64,000 nucleotides of DNA, taken from assembly GCF_000374065.1 (NCBI RefSeq), contig NZ_KB893251.1, forward strand, positions 20,165 through 84,164, in the 5' to 3' direction. Origin of the DNA: Spirosoma luteum DSM 19990 (GTDB taxonomy: Bacteria; Bacteroidota; Bacteroidia; Cytophagales; Spirosomataceae). A program made the position numbers and the translations under genes. The number at the start of each line of letters is the position of its first letter. Positions within the stretch are counted from its first letter, which is position 1. The notes under the pieces are model-generated. The model saw only the letters and a program-made list of their open reading frames with translations, searched no databases and was not told the DNA's origin. This document shows positions 18,585 through 27,367 of the stretch, one piece after another.

Positions 18585-19619
18585 ATGGTGTATCAGCAAA
18601 AAAGCGTGTTTATAATGAGCCGCACCCGTATACTGTGGCAAACGCTGGGGTTCCTGCTCCTGTTTCTGTCGCTGTTTGTTATTCCTGCCGGCATCGCGCT
18701 CAGTGGTGCGCGCTACCCCGACCTATCGGTTCTACCCATTTTCTGGGTGTTGGGCATCGGCTTTGTAGGGGCTATTGTTCTGCTCGAGATGAAGCCGCAA
18801 ACTGTTTCAATTGAACTGAGTGAAACGGGCTTTACCGTAAAAAAATGGGGAAGCCGGGCTACTCATTACCCGTACAGCGCCATCACATCGTACAATGAGC
18901 GACGCCAGTTTGACCGGGCGTCGGCATTTGATGAGCTAACGCTGTACATGCCGACCAACTGGTTTATGCTTCGCTCCAACGTGTTCCGGGACTATCCTTA
19001 CCTGAAAGCCCAGTTGACGCAGGATGCCCGGCCAGTGCCCTACCGCCGGGTCATCACCCAAACTGAGCGAATGCAGTTCCGGTGGTTTCTGAGTGGGATG
19101 GCACTACTAATCATTACCAGCATTGTGTTTGGTTTCGTGGCGCACAATCCATCGGGGAAGAACCCTGCTCCGCTAGGGCCATTTACTGCGCTGCTTGACG
19201 AAGTACGGGCAGTGGAAGCGAAAAGTAATTTCAAAGGTGTTTCGTTTCGGCTCAACCGTTGGTCCGACCACTGGTTTTATGCCAGTCGGCAGGATTTTGA
19301 TCAGGACATCCGGTTTCTGCTCCGGTATATCCGCCCGAACCGACCCGTAACGCTGCTGCTGCGGGAGAGCGATATCCAGAAGAAACTACTCGAAACCGAG
19401 CCGCTTACAGTTGGTGATAAATACTTTGATTACAAACGGATAGAGGTGTTTGGCATTCGTCAGGGAAATGACATCAACCTAAGTACCACGCAGCCAGTCT
19501 ACGAACCAACCCGCACCCGCCCCTACAGATGGCTACTTTTCTATGGTATGCTGCTGGTGTTATGCGGCACGTGCTGGGTCTGGACGGAGCAGCAACAGTT
19601 GCTGATTCAGGCGAGTTAA
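18585..19619 (+). CDS. Membrane protein of unknown function
   Basis: 344 residues (334 if the ATG at 18615 is used). Two hydrophobic helices near the N-terminus (LGFLLLFLSLFVIPAGIAL and FWVLGIGFVGAIVLLEM), a soluble stretch that reads like a membrane-protein PH-type domain (VSIELSETGFTVKKWG, YSAITSYNERRQF), a third helix (WFLSGMALLIITSIVFGF), a second soluble domain, and a C-terminal helix (WLLFYGMLLVLCGTCWVW). It follows the thioesterase by 41 bp. I do not recognise a function. Confidence 0.75.
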   Translation: MVYQQKSVFIMSRTRILWQTLGFLLLFLSLFVIPAGIALSGARYPDLSVLPIFWVLGIGFVGAIVLLEMKPQTVSIELSETGFTVKKWGSRATHYPYSAITSYNERRQFDRASAFDELTLYMPTNWFMLRSNVFRDYPYLKAQLTQDARPVPYRRVITQTERMQFRWFLSGMALLIITSIVFGFVAHNPSGKNPAPLGPFTALLDEVRAVEAKSNFKGVSFRLNRWSDHWFYASRQDFDQDIRFLLRYIRPNRPVTLLLRESDIQKKLLETEPLTVGDKYFDYKRIEVFGIRQGNDINLSTTQPVYEPTRTRPYRWLLFYGMLLVLCGTCWVWTEQQQLLIQAS

Positions 19620-19623
19620 CGAA

Positions 19624-19652
19624 TTGGTCCGCTAACTTTTTCCGTACCTTCG
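19624..19652 (+). promoter_or_regulatory. Putative promoter of maeB
   Basis: TTGG at 19624-19627 and TACCTTCG at 19645-19652, close to the TTG-N19-TAnnTTTG pattern of Bacteroidota promoters, 42 bp before the malic enzyme start. Confidence 0.5.
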
Positions 19653-19694
19653 CAGTCCGGTTACTGGTAACAACTCGTCCGTAACTTCCTATCT

Positions 19695-21965
19695 ATGATT
19701 CAGAAAATCCGGCGTGAAGATGCCCTAGATTATCACGCCAAGGGTCGTCCCGGCAAACTCGAAGTCATTCCCAGCAAGGAATACAGCACCCAGCGCGACC
19801 TCTCGCTGGCCTATTCGCCGGGGGTGGCTGAACCCTGTCTGGCCATTGAAGCCAACCCGGATGACGCCTTCAAATACACCGCCAAGGGCAATCTGGTAGC
19901 CGTTATCAGTAACGGAACGGCCGTACTCGGACTGGGTAATATTGGTCCGGGCGCCAGCAAGCCCGTGATGGAAGGAAAAGGATTGCTCTTCAAGATTTAT
20001 TCCGACATTGACGTATTCGACCTGGAGCTGGACACCACTGACATCGACGAGTTTGTGCGTACGGTCAAGATTCTGGAACCCACCTTTGGTGGTGTCAATT
20101 TAGAGGACATTAAAGCGCCCGAATGCTTCGAGATTGAGGAGCGGCTCAAGCAGCAAATGAACATTCCGGTCATGCACGACGACCAGCACGGCACGGCCAT
20201 TGTGAGCGGAGCGGCTCTGCTAAACGCGCTGGAACTGGTCCATAAAAAAATGGAAATGGCTCAGTTCGTTATTCTGGGTGCTGGCGCGGCCGCTATTTCC
20301 TGTGCCCGCCAGTACGTAGCCCTGGGTGCGAAGCGGGAAAACATGGTGATGTTCGATGTAAACGGCCCTCTTACCACCAATCGTACTGACCTGGATGAGA
20401 TGATGCGTCCCTTTGCTACCAGTCGGGCTATTACCTCCCTGAATGATGCCTTTGCCGGAGCAGATGTATTCGTTGGTTTGTCGAAAGGGAATATCGTGAG
20501 TCAGGATATGATTCGGCTGATGGCCCCTGATGCAATTGTATTCGCGATGGCCAATCCGAACCCGGAAATCAGTTACGACGATGCCATGGCCGCCCGGCCC
20601 GATATCATCATGGCAACGGGCCGTTCGGACTACCCGAACCAGGTCAACAACGTGCTTGGATTCCCTTACATTTTCCGGGGAGCACTGGACGTTCGGGCTA
20701 CCGAAATCAACGAAGCCATGAAGCTGGCGGCTACGTATGCCCTGGCCGATTTAGCGAAGAAACCCGTCCCGGACCTGGTTAACCTGGCCTACGGTGAGTC
20801 GAATATGCTCTTTGGGCGAACTTACATTCTGCCCAAACCCGTTGACCCGCGTTTGCTTATCACGGTGGCCCCGGCGGTGGCGAGAGCCGCCATGGAATCG
20901 GGGGTGGCGCGGTTACCCATCAATGACTGGGAAGCGTATGAGCAGCAACTGGCCCGCCGACTGGGGCAGGACAACCAGATATCGCGGGTTATTCTGACCA
21001 AAGCCAAAGCCAATCCAAAGCGGGTGGTGTTTGCCGATGCCGAAAACCTGAAAGTTTTGAAAGCTGCCCAACAGGTTCGGGATGAAGGTATTGCGTTCCC
21101 CATCCTCCTGGGCGAACGGGACAAAATTGAACAGCTTATCAAGGAAAACAACCTTGATTTGGGGCATAATGTCCAGATTATTGACCTGCGCGCGCCCGAA
21201 CAGCAGCCTCTGATTGATCGATTTACCAACTTGTATTTCGACCGGCGTAAACGCAAAGGGGTAAACATGACCGAAGCCCGGAAACTGATGTACATCCGGA
21301 ACTACTTCGGGGCAATGATGGTGGAAACGGGTGAAGCCGATGCCTTGATTTCCGGCCTTACGCGCAGCTACCCCGATACCATTCGGCCGGCTCTGCAAAT
21401 CATTGGCAAAGAACCGGGCGTTAAAAAAGTGGCTGGGATGTATATTCTGCTCACCAAACGAGGACCCCTGTTTTTCTCCGATACGACGGTCAATTTCAAC
21501 CCTACTGCCGAGGAGATTGTCGAGATAACTGAACTGACTGCCCAAACGGTAGAACGGTTCAACATCAAGCCCCGCATCGCGCTGGTTACGTACTCCAACT
21601 TCGGCAGTGCCCAGGGCGACGATGCCGAAAAAATGAACCGGGCCGTCGAAATTTTGCAGCAGAAACACCCGGACATGATTGTAGACGGCGAGATTCAGGC
21701 TCACCTGGCGTTCAATACCGAACTGCTCCAGCAGAATCACCCGTTCAGCAAGCTAGTGGGCGAAGGGGCTAACACGCTCATTTTCCCCAATCTGTCGGCG
21801 GCAAACATTGCCTACAACCTCATGAGTGAAGCCGCCGGTTTCGATACCATTGGCCCCATTTTGCTGGGCATTCGCAGGCCGGTGTATGTATTGCAGCTAG
21901 GTTCATCAGAACGCGAAATCGTCAACATGGTCGCCATTGCGGTGGTCGAAGCGCAGGGGAAATAA
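19695..21965 (+). CDS. maeB: NADP-dependent malic enzyme with phosphotransacetylase-like C-terminal domain
   Basis: Converts malate to pyruvate, CO2 and NADPH. 756 residues, the size of the MaeB multimodular type. The N-terminal part has the malic domain ([51 protein letters not shown]) and the Rossmann element [14 protein letters not shown] near residue 195. From about residue 430 a phosphotransacetylase-like domain follows ([47 protein letters not shown]), which in this class is regulatory and usually catalytically inactive. A long hairpin follows the gene. Confidence 0.95.
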   Translation: MIQKIRREDALDYHAKGRPGKLEVIPSKEYSTQRDLSLAYSPGVAEPCLAIEANPDDAFKYTAKGNLVAVISNGTAVLGLGNIGPGASKPVMEGKGLLFKIYSDIDVFDLELDTTDIDEFVRTVKILEPTFGGVNLEDIKAPECFEIEERLKQQMNIPVMHDDQHGTAIVSGAALLNALELVHKKMEMAQFVILGAGAAAISCARQYVALGAKRENMVMFDVNGPLTTNRTDLDEMMRPFATSRAITSLNDAFAGADVFVGLSKGNIVSQDMIRLMAPDAIVFAMANPNPEISYDDAMAARPDIIMATGRSDYPNQVNNVLGFPYIFRGALDVRATEINEAMKLAATYALADLAKKPVPDLVNLAYGESNMLFGRTYILPKPVDPRLLITVAPAVARAAMESGVARLPINDWEAYEQQLARRLGQDNQISRVILTKAKANPKRVVFADAENLKVLKAAQQVRDEGIAFPILLGERDKIEQLIKENNLDLGHNVQIIDLRAPEQQPLIDRFTNLYFDRRKRKGVNMTEARKLMYIRNYFGAMMVETGEADALISGLTRSYPDTIRPALQIIGKEPGVKKVAGMYILLTKRGPLFFSDTTVNFNPTAEEIVEITELTAQTVERFNIKPRIALVTYSNFGSAQGDDAEKMNRAVEILQQKHPDMIVDGEIQAHLAFNTELLQQNHPFSKLVGEGANTLIFPNLSAANIAYNLMSEAAGFDTIGPILLGIRRPVYVLQLGSSEREIVNMVAIAVVEAQGK

Positions 21966-21990
21966 ATTTTAATGATAAATTATAAATGGT

Positions 21991-22082
21991 GAATCGGGGC
22001 CGCCCGTGCAGATGAAATCGCTAATGCGTGCTGATGAAACCGGAAGGATTTCATCACTCATCCGCACGGGCGGCCCCGATTC
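21991..22082 (+). terminator. Long imperfect hairpin between maeB and trpS
   Basis: Outer arms 21991-22009 and 22064-22082 are perfect 19-bp reverse complements, extended by A/T pairs outside; an inner stem pairs 22011-22019 with 22047-22055. It ends 18 bp before the trpS start. Probably terminates maeB, possibly also affecting trpS translation. Confidence 0.65.
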
Positions 22083-22099
22083 ATCATTCATCATTGACT

Positions 22100-23077
22100 A
22101 TGAGAATCTTAACCGGTATCCAGTCCAGCGGCAGGCCGCATCTGGGCAATATTCTGGGGGCTATCAAGCCCGCTATTGAGTTATCCAGACTTCCGGATAA
22201 CGAGTCTTTTTTATTCATTGCCGACCTCCATTCGCTCACCACCATTAAGGATGGCCCTATGCGTCGGGAGTTTACGAAAGCGGTGGCGGCAACCTGGCTG
22301 GCTTTTGGGCTGGACACGCAGAAAAACACCTTCTGGCGGCAGTCGCGGGTGGCTGAACATACGGAACTGGCCTGGCACCTGAGTTGCTTCACGCCTTTTC
22401 CAATGCTGAACAATGCCACATCATTCAAGGAAAAGTCGGATAGGTCGCTATCGGTGGTCAACGCGGGTTTATTCGTATACCCGGTATTGCAGGCGGCTGA
22501 TATTTTGCTGTACGATGCCGAGATTATTCCCGTTGGGAAAGACCAGCGGCAACACATCGAAATGACGCGTGACATTGCCAGTGCCGTTAACCATCAATAC
22601 AACGCCGATATTTTCGTTCTCCCGGAGCCCCGCATCGACGACCGGCTCATGACCATTCCGGGTATCGACGGGGCAAAAATGAGCAAGTCGTACAATAACT
22701 ACATCGACATTTTCCTGCCCGAAAATGAATTGTGGAAAGTGATTAAAAAAATCAAATCGGACTCCACCCCGCTAGAAGACCCGAAGAATCCAGACACTGA
22801 TATTACCTTTCAGTTGTATTCATTACTGGCCTCCGACGCGCAGATTGCCGAGATGCGGGCTTTGTACGAAGGAGGTAATTACGGCTACGGCATGGCCAAA
22901 AAGGCATTCTATGAACTCATACTGGCGCAGTTTGCCACCGAGCGCGAACGCTTTGATTACTACACAATTGAGAATCCTGATGCGCTGGAAACCGAGCTTC
23001 GGGCAGGGGAAGAAAAGGCCCGCGCCGTGGCAGGGCGAACCATTACGCGGGTACGGGACGTGATGGGATTTAATTAA
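22100..23077 (+). CDS. trpS: Tryptophanyl-tRNA synthetase
   Basis: Charges tRNA-Trp; class I synthetase, 325 residues. HIGH-like motif GRPHLGNILG at residues 11-20 and the KMSKS loop AKMSKSYNN near residue 195; VGKDQRQHIEMTRDIA is the tryptophan-pocket signature. The ATG at 22100 (MRILTGIQSSG) is preferred to the upstream frame that runs through the hairpin. Usual length, nothing unusual. Confidence 0.96.
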   Translation: MRILTGIQSSGRPHLGNILGAIKPAIELSRLPDNESFLFIADLHSLTTIKDGPMRREFTKAVAATWLAFGLDTQKNTFWRQSRVAEHTELAWHLSCFTPFPMLNNATSFKEKSDRSLSVVNAGLFVYPVLQAADILLYDAEIIPVGKDQRQHIEMTRDIASAVNHQYNADIFVLPEPRIDDRLMTIPGIDGAKMSKSYNNYIDIFLPENELWKVIKKIKSDSTPLEDPKNPDTDITFQLYSLLASDAQIAEMRALYEGGNYGYGMAKKAFYELILAQFATERERFDYYTIENPDALETELRAGEEKARAVAGRTITRVRDVMGFN

Positions 23078-23108
23078 CGGGCAGGAAAATTACCGTTAGC
23101 TAAATTGA

Positions 23109-23141
23109 TTTGGAGTGGGTGTTTTCATTTATGTACTTTCA
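23109..23141 (+). promoter_or_regulatory. Candidate promoter of the orphan HTH gene
   Basis: TTTG at 23109-23112, 21 bp, then TACTTTCA at 23134-23141. Roughly fits the Bacteroidota consensus and lies 48 bp before the start at 23189. Confidence 0.35.
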
Positions 23142-23188
23142 TTCGACTAATGAAACGTATAGTCAACTAAATAAACCACCCATAAACA

Positions 23189-23419
23189 ATGAGTAACCTA
23201 CCCTATCCGCAAAGCCTTAACGTTGTTCGGTTGAAGCCCCGTGAACTTCACTTTTTGCAGTTAGCCTGCTCCGAATTAACCTACGTCCAGATTGCCGACC
23301 GCATGTGCGTTAGCCCCCGCACGGTAGACGGCTATCGGGAAGCCTTGTTCGACCGTTTCAACATCAAAAGCCGGGTGGGGCTGGTTCTTTGGGCGTTACG
23401 GTCGGGATTGGTGGCGTAA
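23189..23419 (+). CDS. Stand-alone LuxR-type helix-turn-helix protein
   Basis: Only 76 residues, consisting of a GerE/LuxR HTH and nothing else: LKPRELHFLQLACSELTYVQIADRMCVSPRTVDGYREALFDRF pattern over residues 15-57, followed by NIKSRVGLVLWALRSGL. Normally this domain is the C-terminus of a response regulator with a receiver domain in front; here there is none, and no open frame upstream that would supply it, so it is probably a genuine small DNA-binding protein. It lies between trpS and deoC. Confidence 0.85.
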   Translation: MSNLPYPQSLNVVRLKPRELHFLQLACSELTYVQIADRMCVSPRTVDGYREALFDRFNIKSRVGLVLWALRSGLVA

Positions 23420-23495
23420 CCCCGCCCTCTAATCGACATAGCCATTCATCTTCCCGCAAGTATTCCGGCTCGTTAGTCAATACGCTATCGACATG

Positions 23496-23536
23496 GTTCG
23501 TTACGTGAATAAGCCTTTTTTATTCACGTAACGAAC
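23496..23536 (+). promoter_or_regulatory. 17-bp hairpin abutting the deoC start codon
   Basis: Arms 23496-23512 and 23520-23536 are perfect reverse complements with a 7-base T-rich loop. The right arm ends at the base before the deoC ATG (23537). It could terminate the HTH transcript or hide the deoC start region in RNA. Confidence 0.6.
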
Positions 23537-24289
23537 ATGCCCCTAATTAGTGAGATTGCCAACATGATTGACCACGCGCTGCTGCACCCGACGCTTACCG
23601 ACACCGAACTGAGGGCAGGCTGCGAGTTAGTTCTTGCCTACGATGTAGCATCGATTTGTGTTAAACCCTATGCTGTCCGTACCACCACCGAATTTCTGGC
23701 GGGTTCCACTATCCGGGTTGGAACGGTCATTGGCTTTCCTCATGGGAATAGCGCCACCCGCATCAAAGTGGCCGAAGCCGAACAGGCTTGCCAGGATGGT
23801 GCGGTTGAAATTGACATGGTAATTAATATTGGTAAAGTATTGAGTGACGACTGGGCCTACGTACGGGCGGAAATCCAGTTGGTTCATACCGTGTGCCGTG
23901 AGCGTGGGGCCCTGTTGAAAGTAATTTTCGAGAACGACTTCCTGCCCGACAATGCCCGCAAAATCAAACTCTGTCAACTCTGTACTGAAATAGGAGTTGA
24001 GTTTGTGAAAACCTCAACCGGCTTTGGCTTCGTGAAAGGTACAGATAATAAATACGATTATGACGGAGCTACGGTGGAAGACCTGCAACTGATGCTCGCT
24101 CATGTAGGGCCGGGTGTTCAGGTGAAAGCATCCGGCGGTATCCGTACCCTCGATGAACTATTGCTGGTACGGGAAATGGGCGTTTCGCGGGTAGGTACCT
24201 CGTCAACGGCCGCCATCATGGAAGAAGCTTACCGTCGGTTTGGAGTAAGCACCTCCAACGAACCTATCCCTGAAGTCGACGGGTATTAA
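23537..24289 (+). CDS. deoC: Deoxyribose-phosphate aldolase
   Basis: Cleaves 2-deoxyribose 5-phosphate to glyceraldehyde 3-phosphate and acetaldehyde in nucleoside catabolism. 250 residues. Schiff-base lysine in EFVKTSTGFG (about residue 155), catalytic Asp in EIDMVINIGK, second lysine in VKASGGIRT. Starts directly at the edge of a stem-loop, and is followed by a TIM-barrel isomerase gene 46 bp later. Confidence 0.95.
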   Translation: MPLISEIANMIDHALLHPTLTDTELRAGCELVLAYDVASICVKPYAVRTTTEFLAGSTIRVGTVIGFPHGNSATRIKVAEAEQACQDGAVEIDMVINIGKVLSDDWAYVRAEIQLVHTVCRERGALLKVIFENDFLPDNARKIKLCQLCTEIGVEFVKTSTGFGFVKGTDNKYDYDGATVEDLQLMLAHVGPGVQVKASGGIRTLDELLLVREMGVSRVGTSSTAAIMEEAYRRFGVSTSNEPIPEVDGY

Positions 24290-24335
24290 TCGAGCCTTAT
24301 GCGTAGTTTTACGGCCTAACTGATCGATTCGCCTA

Positions 24336-25268
24336 ATGCTCAATCTCGGCTTTGTTTCGGCTATCCTAGCCGATTATGACCTCAATGGTGTATTAAAATT
24401 CGCTTCCGAGCATTCCTTCAAATGCGTTGAAGTGATGTGTTGGCCAACCAGTAACGCCGATTCGCGTCGGTATGCCGGTGTTACACATATCGACGTGGAT
24501 AATCTGGACGTAGAGCAAATTCACGACCTGACAAACCTTTACGGGGTTTCTATTTCGGGCCTGGGCTATTACCCTAATCCACTAGACCCGAATCCCGAAC
24601 AGGCAGAGTTTTATCGGGAGCACCTGAAAAAAGTTATTCGGGCGGCTGCGAAGCTGGCACGACCCGGCAATCCGGCTCCCGTCGTTACTACGTTCATTGG
24701 CCGCAATCCATCGTTAAGCATCACCGACAACCTGAAACAGTATGCTGAACACTGGCCCGGTATTGTGAACGTTGCCGAGGAGTGTAACGTAAAGATCGGT
24801 ATCGAAAATTGCCCGATGTGGTTCACCGACGATGAGTGGCCGGGCGGCAAAAACCTGGCAACTACGCCCGCCATCTGGGACCGGATGTTCGAGATTATCC
24901 CCTCTCCTATTCTGGGACTGAACTATGACCCCAGCCACCTGATCTGGCAAATGATGGATGAGGTAAAACCCATTTACGACTACCGCGACCGCCTGCACCA
25001 CATTCATCTGAAAGACGTGAAACTGTACCGAGACAAGCTAAATCGGGTGGGCATTATGGCGAATCCCCTGGAATACCATTCACCCAAATTACCCGGCCTG
25101 GGTGATGTGCGCTGGCGCGATTTCTTTGCCGCTCTGACCGATGTGCGCTACCGGGGTCCCGTTTGCATTGAGGTAGAGGATAAAGCGTTTGAAGGCAGCC
25201 CGGACGATGTAAAAACGGCCATCCTGACCGCCCGTAATTACCTAAGCCAATTTCTGGTGCTGTCTTGA
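24336..25268 (+). CDS. Sugar phosphate isomerase/epimerase family TIM-barrel protein
   Basis: 310-residue xylose-isomerase-like TIM barrel, probably cytoplasmic. Metal-site residues appear in IGIENCPMWFTDDEWPGG (Glu), LNYDPSHLIWQ (Asp/His), HHIHLKDVKLY (His) and VCIEVED (Glu). Similar proteins in Bacteroidota act as sugar or inositol isomerases or epimerases; the substrate here is unknown. Adjacent to deoC on the same strand. Confidence 0.85.
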   Translation: MLNLGFVSAILADYDLNGVLKFASEHSFKCVEVMCWPTSNADSRRYAGVTHIDVDNLDVEQIHDLTNLYGVSISGLGYYPNPLDPNPEQAEFYREHLKKVIRAAAKLARPGNPAPVVTTFIGRNPSLSITDNLKQYAEHWPGIVNVAEECNVKIGIENCPMWFTDDEWPGGKNLATTPAIWDRMFEIIPSPILGLNYDPSHLIWQMMDEVKPIYDYRDRLHHIHLKDVKLYRDKLNRVGIMANPLEYHSPKLPGLGDVRWRDFFAALTDVRYRGPVCIEVEDKAFEGSPDDVKTAILTARNYLSQFLVLS

Positions 25269-25273
25269 TTGAA

Positions 25274-25528
25274 TCAGTCTGATATATCGCTAAGGTATAG
25301 TAGTATAGCAAAACCGATTCCCGTCACCAAGCAAACACCGATAAATGCTAACCAATAAGGCCGTTTTTGGGGCATCGTGATAGCCAGAATCAACAGTACC
25401 AAGCAGTGAACAGGAGAAAACAAGACGATGAGCAACACACCGCTAATCCAGTAATTTCCTATCAGGCCAATAGTCCAATAGGCCAGCGCGGGGAGTACAT
25501 TCTCACGGACTATTCTGGTGGTATTCAT
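25274..25528 (-). CDS. Small membrane protein
   Basis: 84 residues, almost entirely hydrophobic, with three predicted helices (LAYWTIGLIGNYWISGVLLIVLF, CLVLLILAITM, LAFIGVCLVTGIGFAILLYL). No recognised family. Convergent with the isomerase gene, whose stop is 5 bp away, and divergent from the PAP2 gene. Confidence 0.6.
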   Translation of the reverse strand: MNTTRIVRENVLPALAYWTIGLIGNYWISGVLLIVLFSPVHCLVLLILAITMPQKRPYWLAFIGVCLVTGIGFAILLYLSDISD

Positions 25529-25626
25529 GCTAATCTACGTAGTCGCTGAATGGTGTAATGTAGTGAATTCATGATACGACAAGGACAATAGTAACTGTCT
25601 GTAGCTACTTGAGCCAATTTTATACT

Positions 25627-26211
25627 ATGATTGAAACCCTCAATCAACTAGACACCGCTCTTTTTCTGTGGCTCAATGGCCGCTACACCCCCTGGCTCGA
25701 CCCGATTATGCTTTGGGTGACGGAGCGCAACAACTGGTTTCCATTTTATGCTCTGCTCATCGGGTGGCTGGTGTACCGCTTTCGGAAACAAGCCATTGCC
25801 CAGATACTGACCATTGCAGCCGCTGTTGCCGTGGCTGACCAACTCGCTTCGTCGGTGCTCAAACCCTTGACCCACCGCCTGCGCCCATGCCACGAACTGG
25901 CCCTGCAAAAACTGATTCATCCGGTACTGGAATGCGGGGGTCTGTACAGTTTCGTGTCTTCCCATGCCTCCACCACATTTGCGCTGGCCACTACACTCTG
26001 GCTGCTGTTGGGCAAACAATACCCACTCTTCAAATGGGTATTCCTGTGGGCGGCTGTTGTATCGTACAGCCGGATTTACGTGGCAGCCCATTACCCGCTC
26101 GATGTGCTGGCCGGTACGGGCCTGGGTGTCTTGTCGGCGTTTCTATGCGTCCTTATCATGCAGGGGTGGCAGAATCGTTTTGTCACCCCTGACAATCGTC
26201 TTGTCGACTAA
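25627..26211 (+). CDS. PAP2 family lipid phosphatase
   Basis: 194-residue inner membrane phosphatase, probably acting on undecaprenyl pyrophosphate or phosphatidic acid. All three PAP2 motifs are readable: KPLTHRLRP (KX6RP, about residue 78), SFVSSHAST (SxxSGH-like, here with SSHA) and SRIYVAAHYPLDV (SRX5HX3D). Several hydrophobic helices separate them. Start at the ATG 25627 rather than the TTG at 25609. Confidence 0.9.
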   Translation: MIETLNQLDTALFLWLNGRYTPWLDPIMLWVTERNNWFPFYALLIGWLVYRFRKQAIAQILTIAAAVAVADQLASSVLKPLTHRLRPCHELALQKLIHPVLECGGLYSFVSSHASTTFALATTLWLLLGKQYPLFKWVFLWAAVVSYSRIYVAAHYPLDVLAGTGLGVLSAFLCVLIMQGWQNRFVTPDNRLVD

Positions 26212-26297
26212 GCTACTGCAAAAGATTGTTTGATAGCGTTTCGCGAGTTAGCTTGCCGTTCGTACAGAACCTTCCGTACTACCCTATCCAACTGTTC

Positions 26298-27305
26298 ATG
26301 TTCAACCGGTTTCAGTCGCTGATTCGGGATTACTTCGGTTTTTCGCACAAAGAGAGCCTGGGGTTCACCGTGCTGATTTTCCTGACCGTACTCTGCCTGT
26401 TCATTCCCTTTTTGTACCGGTTTGTAAGCGACCGGAATCCAATTGACACCAGTGCTACCGACCAGCGTAAACTCGATAGCCTGGTATCGCTGATGCAGGC
26501 CGAAGAAGCCCGCCAACCCCAATTTGGCAGTCGCCCGGAGAAAGACAAGACCACCGCCGAACGGTTCAATGAGCCCAAACTGTTCAATTTTGATCCGAAC
26601 ACGGTGAGTGTAGCCGGATTACAACAACTGGGGTTACCAAAGTGGCTGGCCGAACGCATTGACAAGTACCGCGGCAAAGGCGGGCAGTTTCGGAAAAAAG
26701 AAGACCTGCTGCGCATCTATGACTTCCCGCCCGACCTCTACGACCAGCTTGAACCCTATATTTCGCTGAAAGAAGCGCCCCGCAACGGCCAGTATCCGTC
26801 GGAGCGATTTGGGGATACGAAAGCCAGTGCCGGAGAACCCTACAAACCCGGCGAACGAAAGCCATTTCCCGAACGACCCGCTTACGCGGAACGTCCCGCC
26901 AAACCGGTAATCCAGCCCTTCGATATCAACACCGCCGACACTGCCCAGTTGATTGCCCTGAAAGGGATTGGGGCGACGCTAGCCGGGCGGATCGTGAAGT
27001 TTCGCGATGCCCTTGGTGGCTTCATCACTACGGAGCAGTTCCGCGACATTTACGGACTGGATTCGCTGGCGCTCGGCGAATTGGAGAAGTTTGGCAAAAT
27101 ACAGTCTGCCGTGCGTAAGATTTCGGTTAATACGGCCACAGCAGAGCAACTGGACAAACACCCGTTTCTATCGCGTCGGCAGGCGCAGATTATCGTTAAT
27201 TACCGGGAGCAGCACGGGGCTTACACGTCCGCCGAATCGCTCAAACCCATTCGAATTCTGGATGCCAAAACCATCGAGAAAATTGCACCCTATCTGGAAT
27301 TTTAG
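26298..27305 (+). CDS. Helix-hairpin-helix (ComEA-like) membrane-anchored protein
   Basis: 335 residues with one N-terminal membrane helix (TVLIFLTVLCLFIPFLYRFV) and then three ComEA-type HhH units: FDPNTVSVAGLQQLGLPKWL around residue 95, FDINTADTAQLIALKGIGAT around 212, and ISVNTATAEQLDKHPFLSRR around 275. Such proteins bind DNA outside the membrane in competence, but many Bacteroidota versions have no proven role. Start at 26298 because the frame upstream (from 26226) lacks protein character. Its stop codon lies inside the palindrome shared with rlmD. Confidence 0.85.
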   Translation: MFNRFQSLIRDYFGFSHKESLGFTVLIFLTVLCLFIPFLYRFVSDRNPIDTSATDQRKLDSLVSLMQAEEARQPQFGSRPEKDKTTAERFNEPKLFNFDPNTVSVAGLQQLGLPKWLAERIDKYRGKGGQFRKKEDLLRIYDFPPDLYDQLEPYISLKEAPRNGQYPSERFGDTKASAGEPYKPGERKPFPERPAYAERPAKPVIQPFDINTADTAQLIALKGIGATLAGRIVKFRDALGGFITTEQFRDIYGLDSLALGELEKFGKIQSAVRKISVNTATAEQLDKHPFLSRRQAQIIVNYREQHGAYTSAESLKPIRILDAKTIEKIAPYLEF

Positions 27306-27367
27306 TCATAGCGTCCTTCCGTCAGGGAGAGAATTAATTCTCTCCCTGACGGAAGGACGCTATGACT
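27304..27367. terminator. 64-bp perfect palindrome between convergent genes
   Basis: Bases 27304-27335 and 27336-27367 are exact reverse complements with no loop (32 bp per arm). The element covers the last bases of the HhH gene and the stop codon of rlmD, so it works as a bidirectional terminator if it forms in RNA. Confidence 0.8.
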
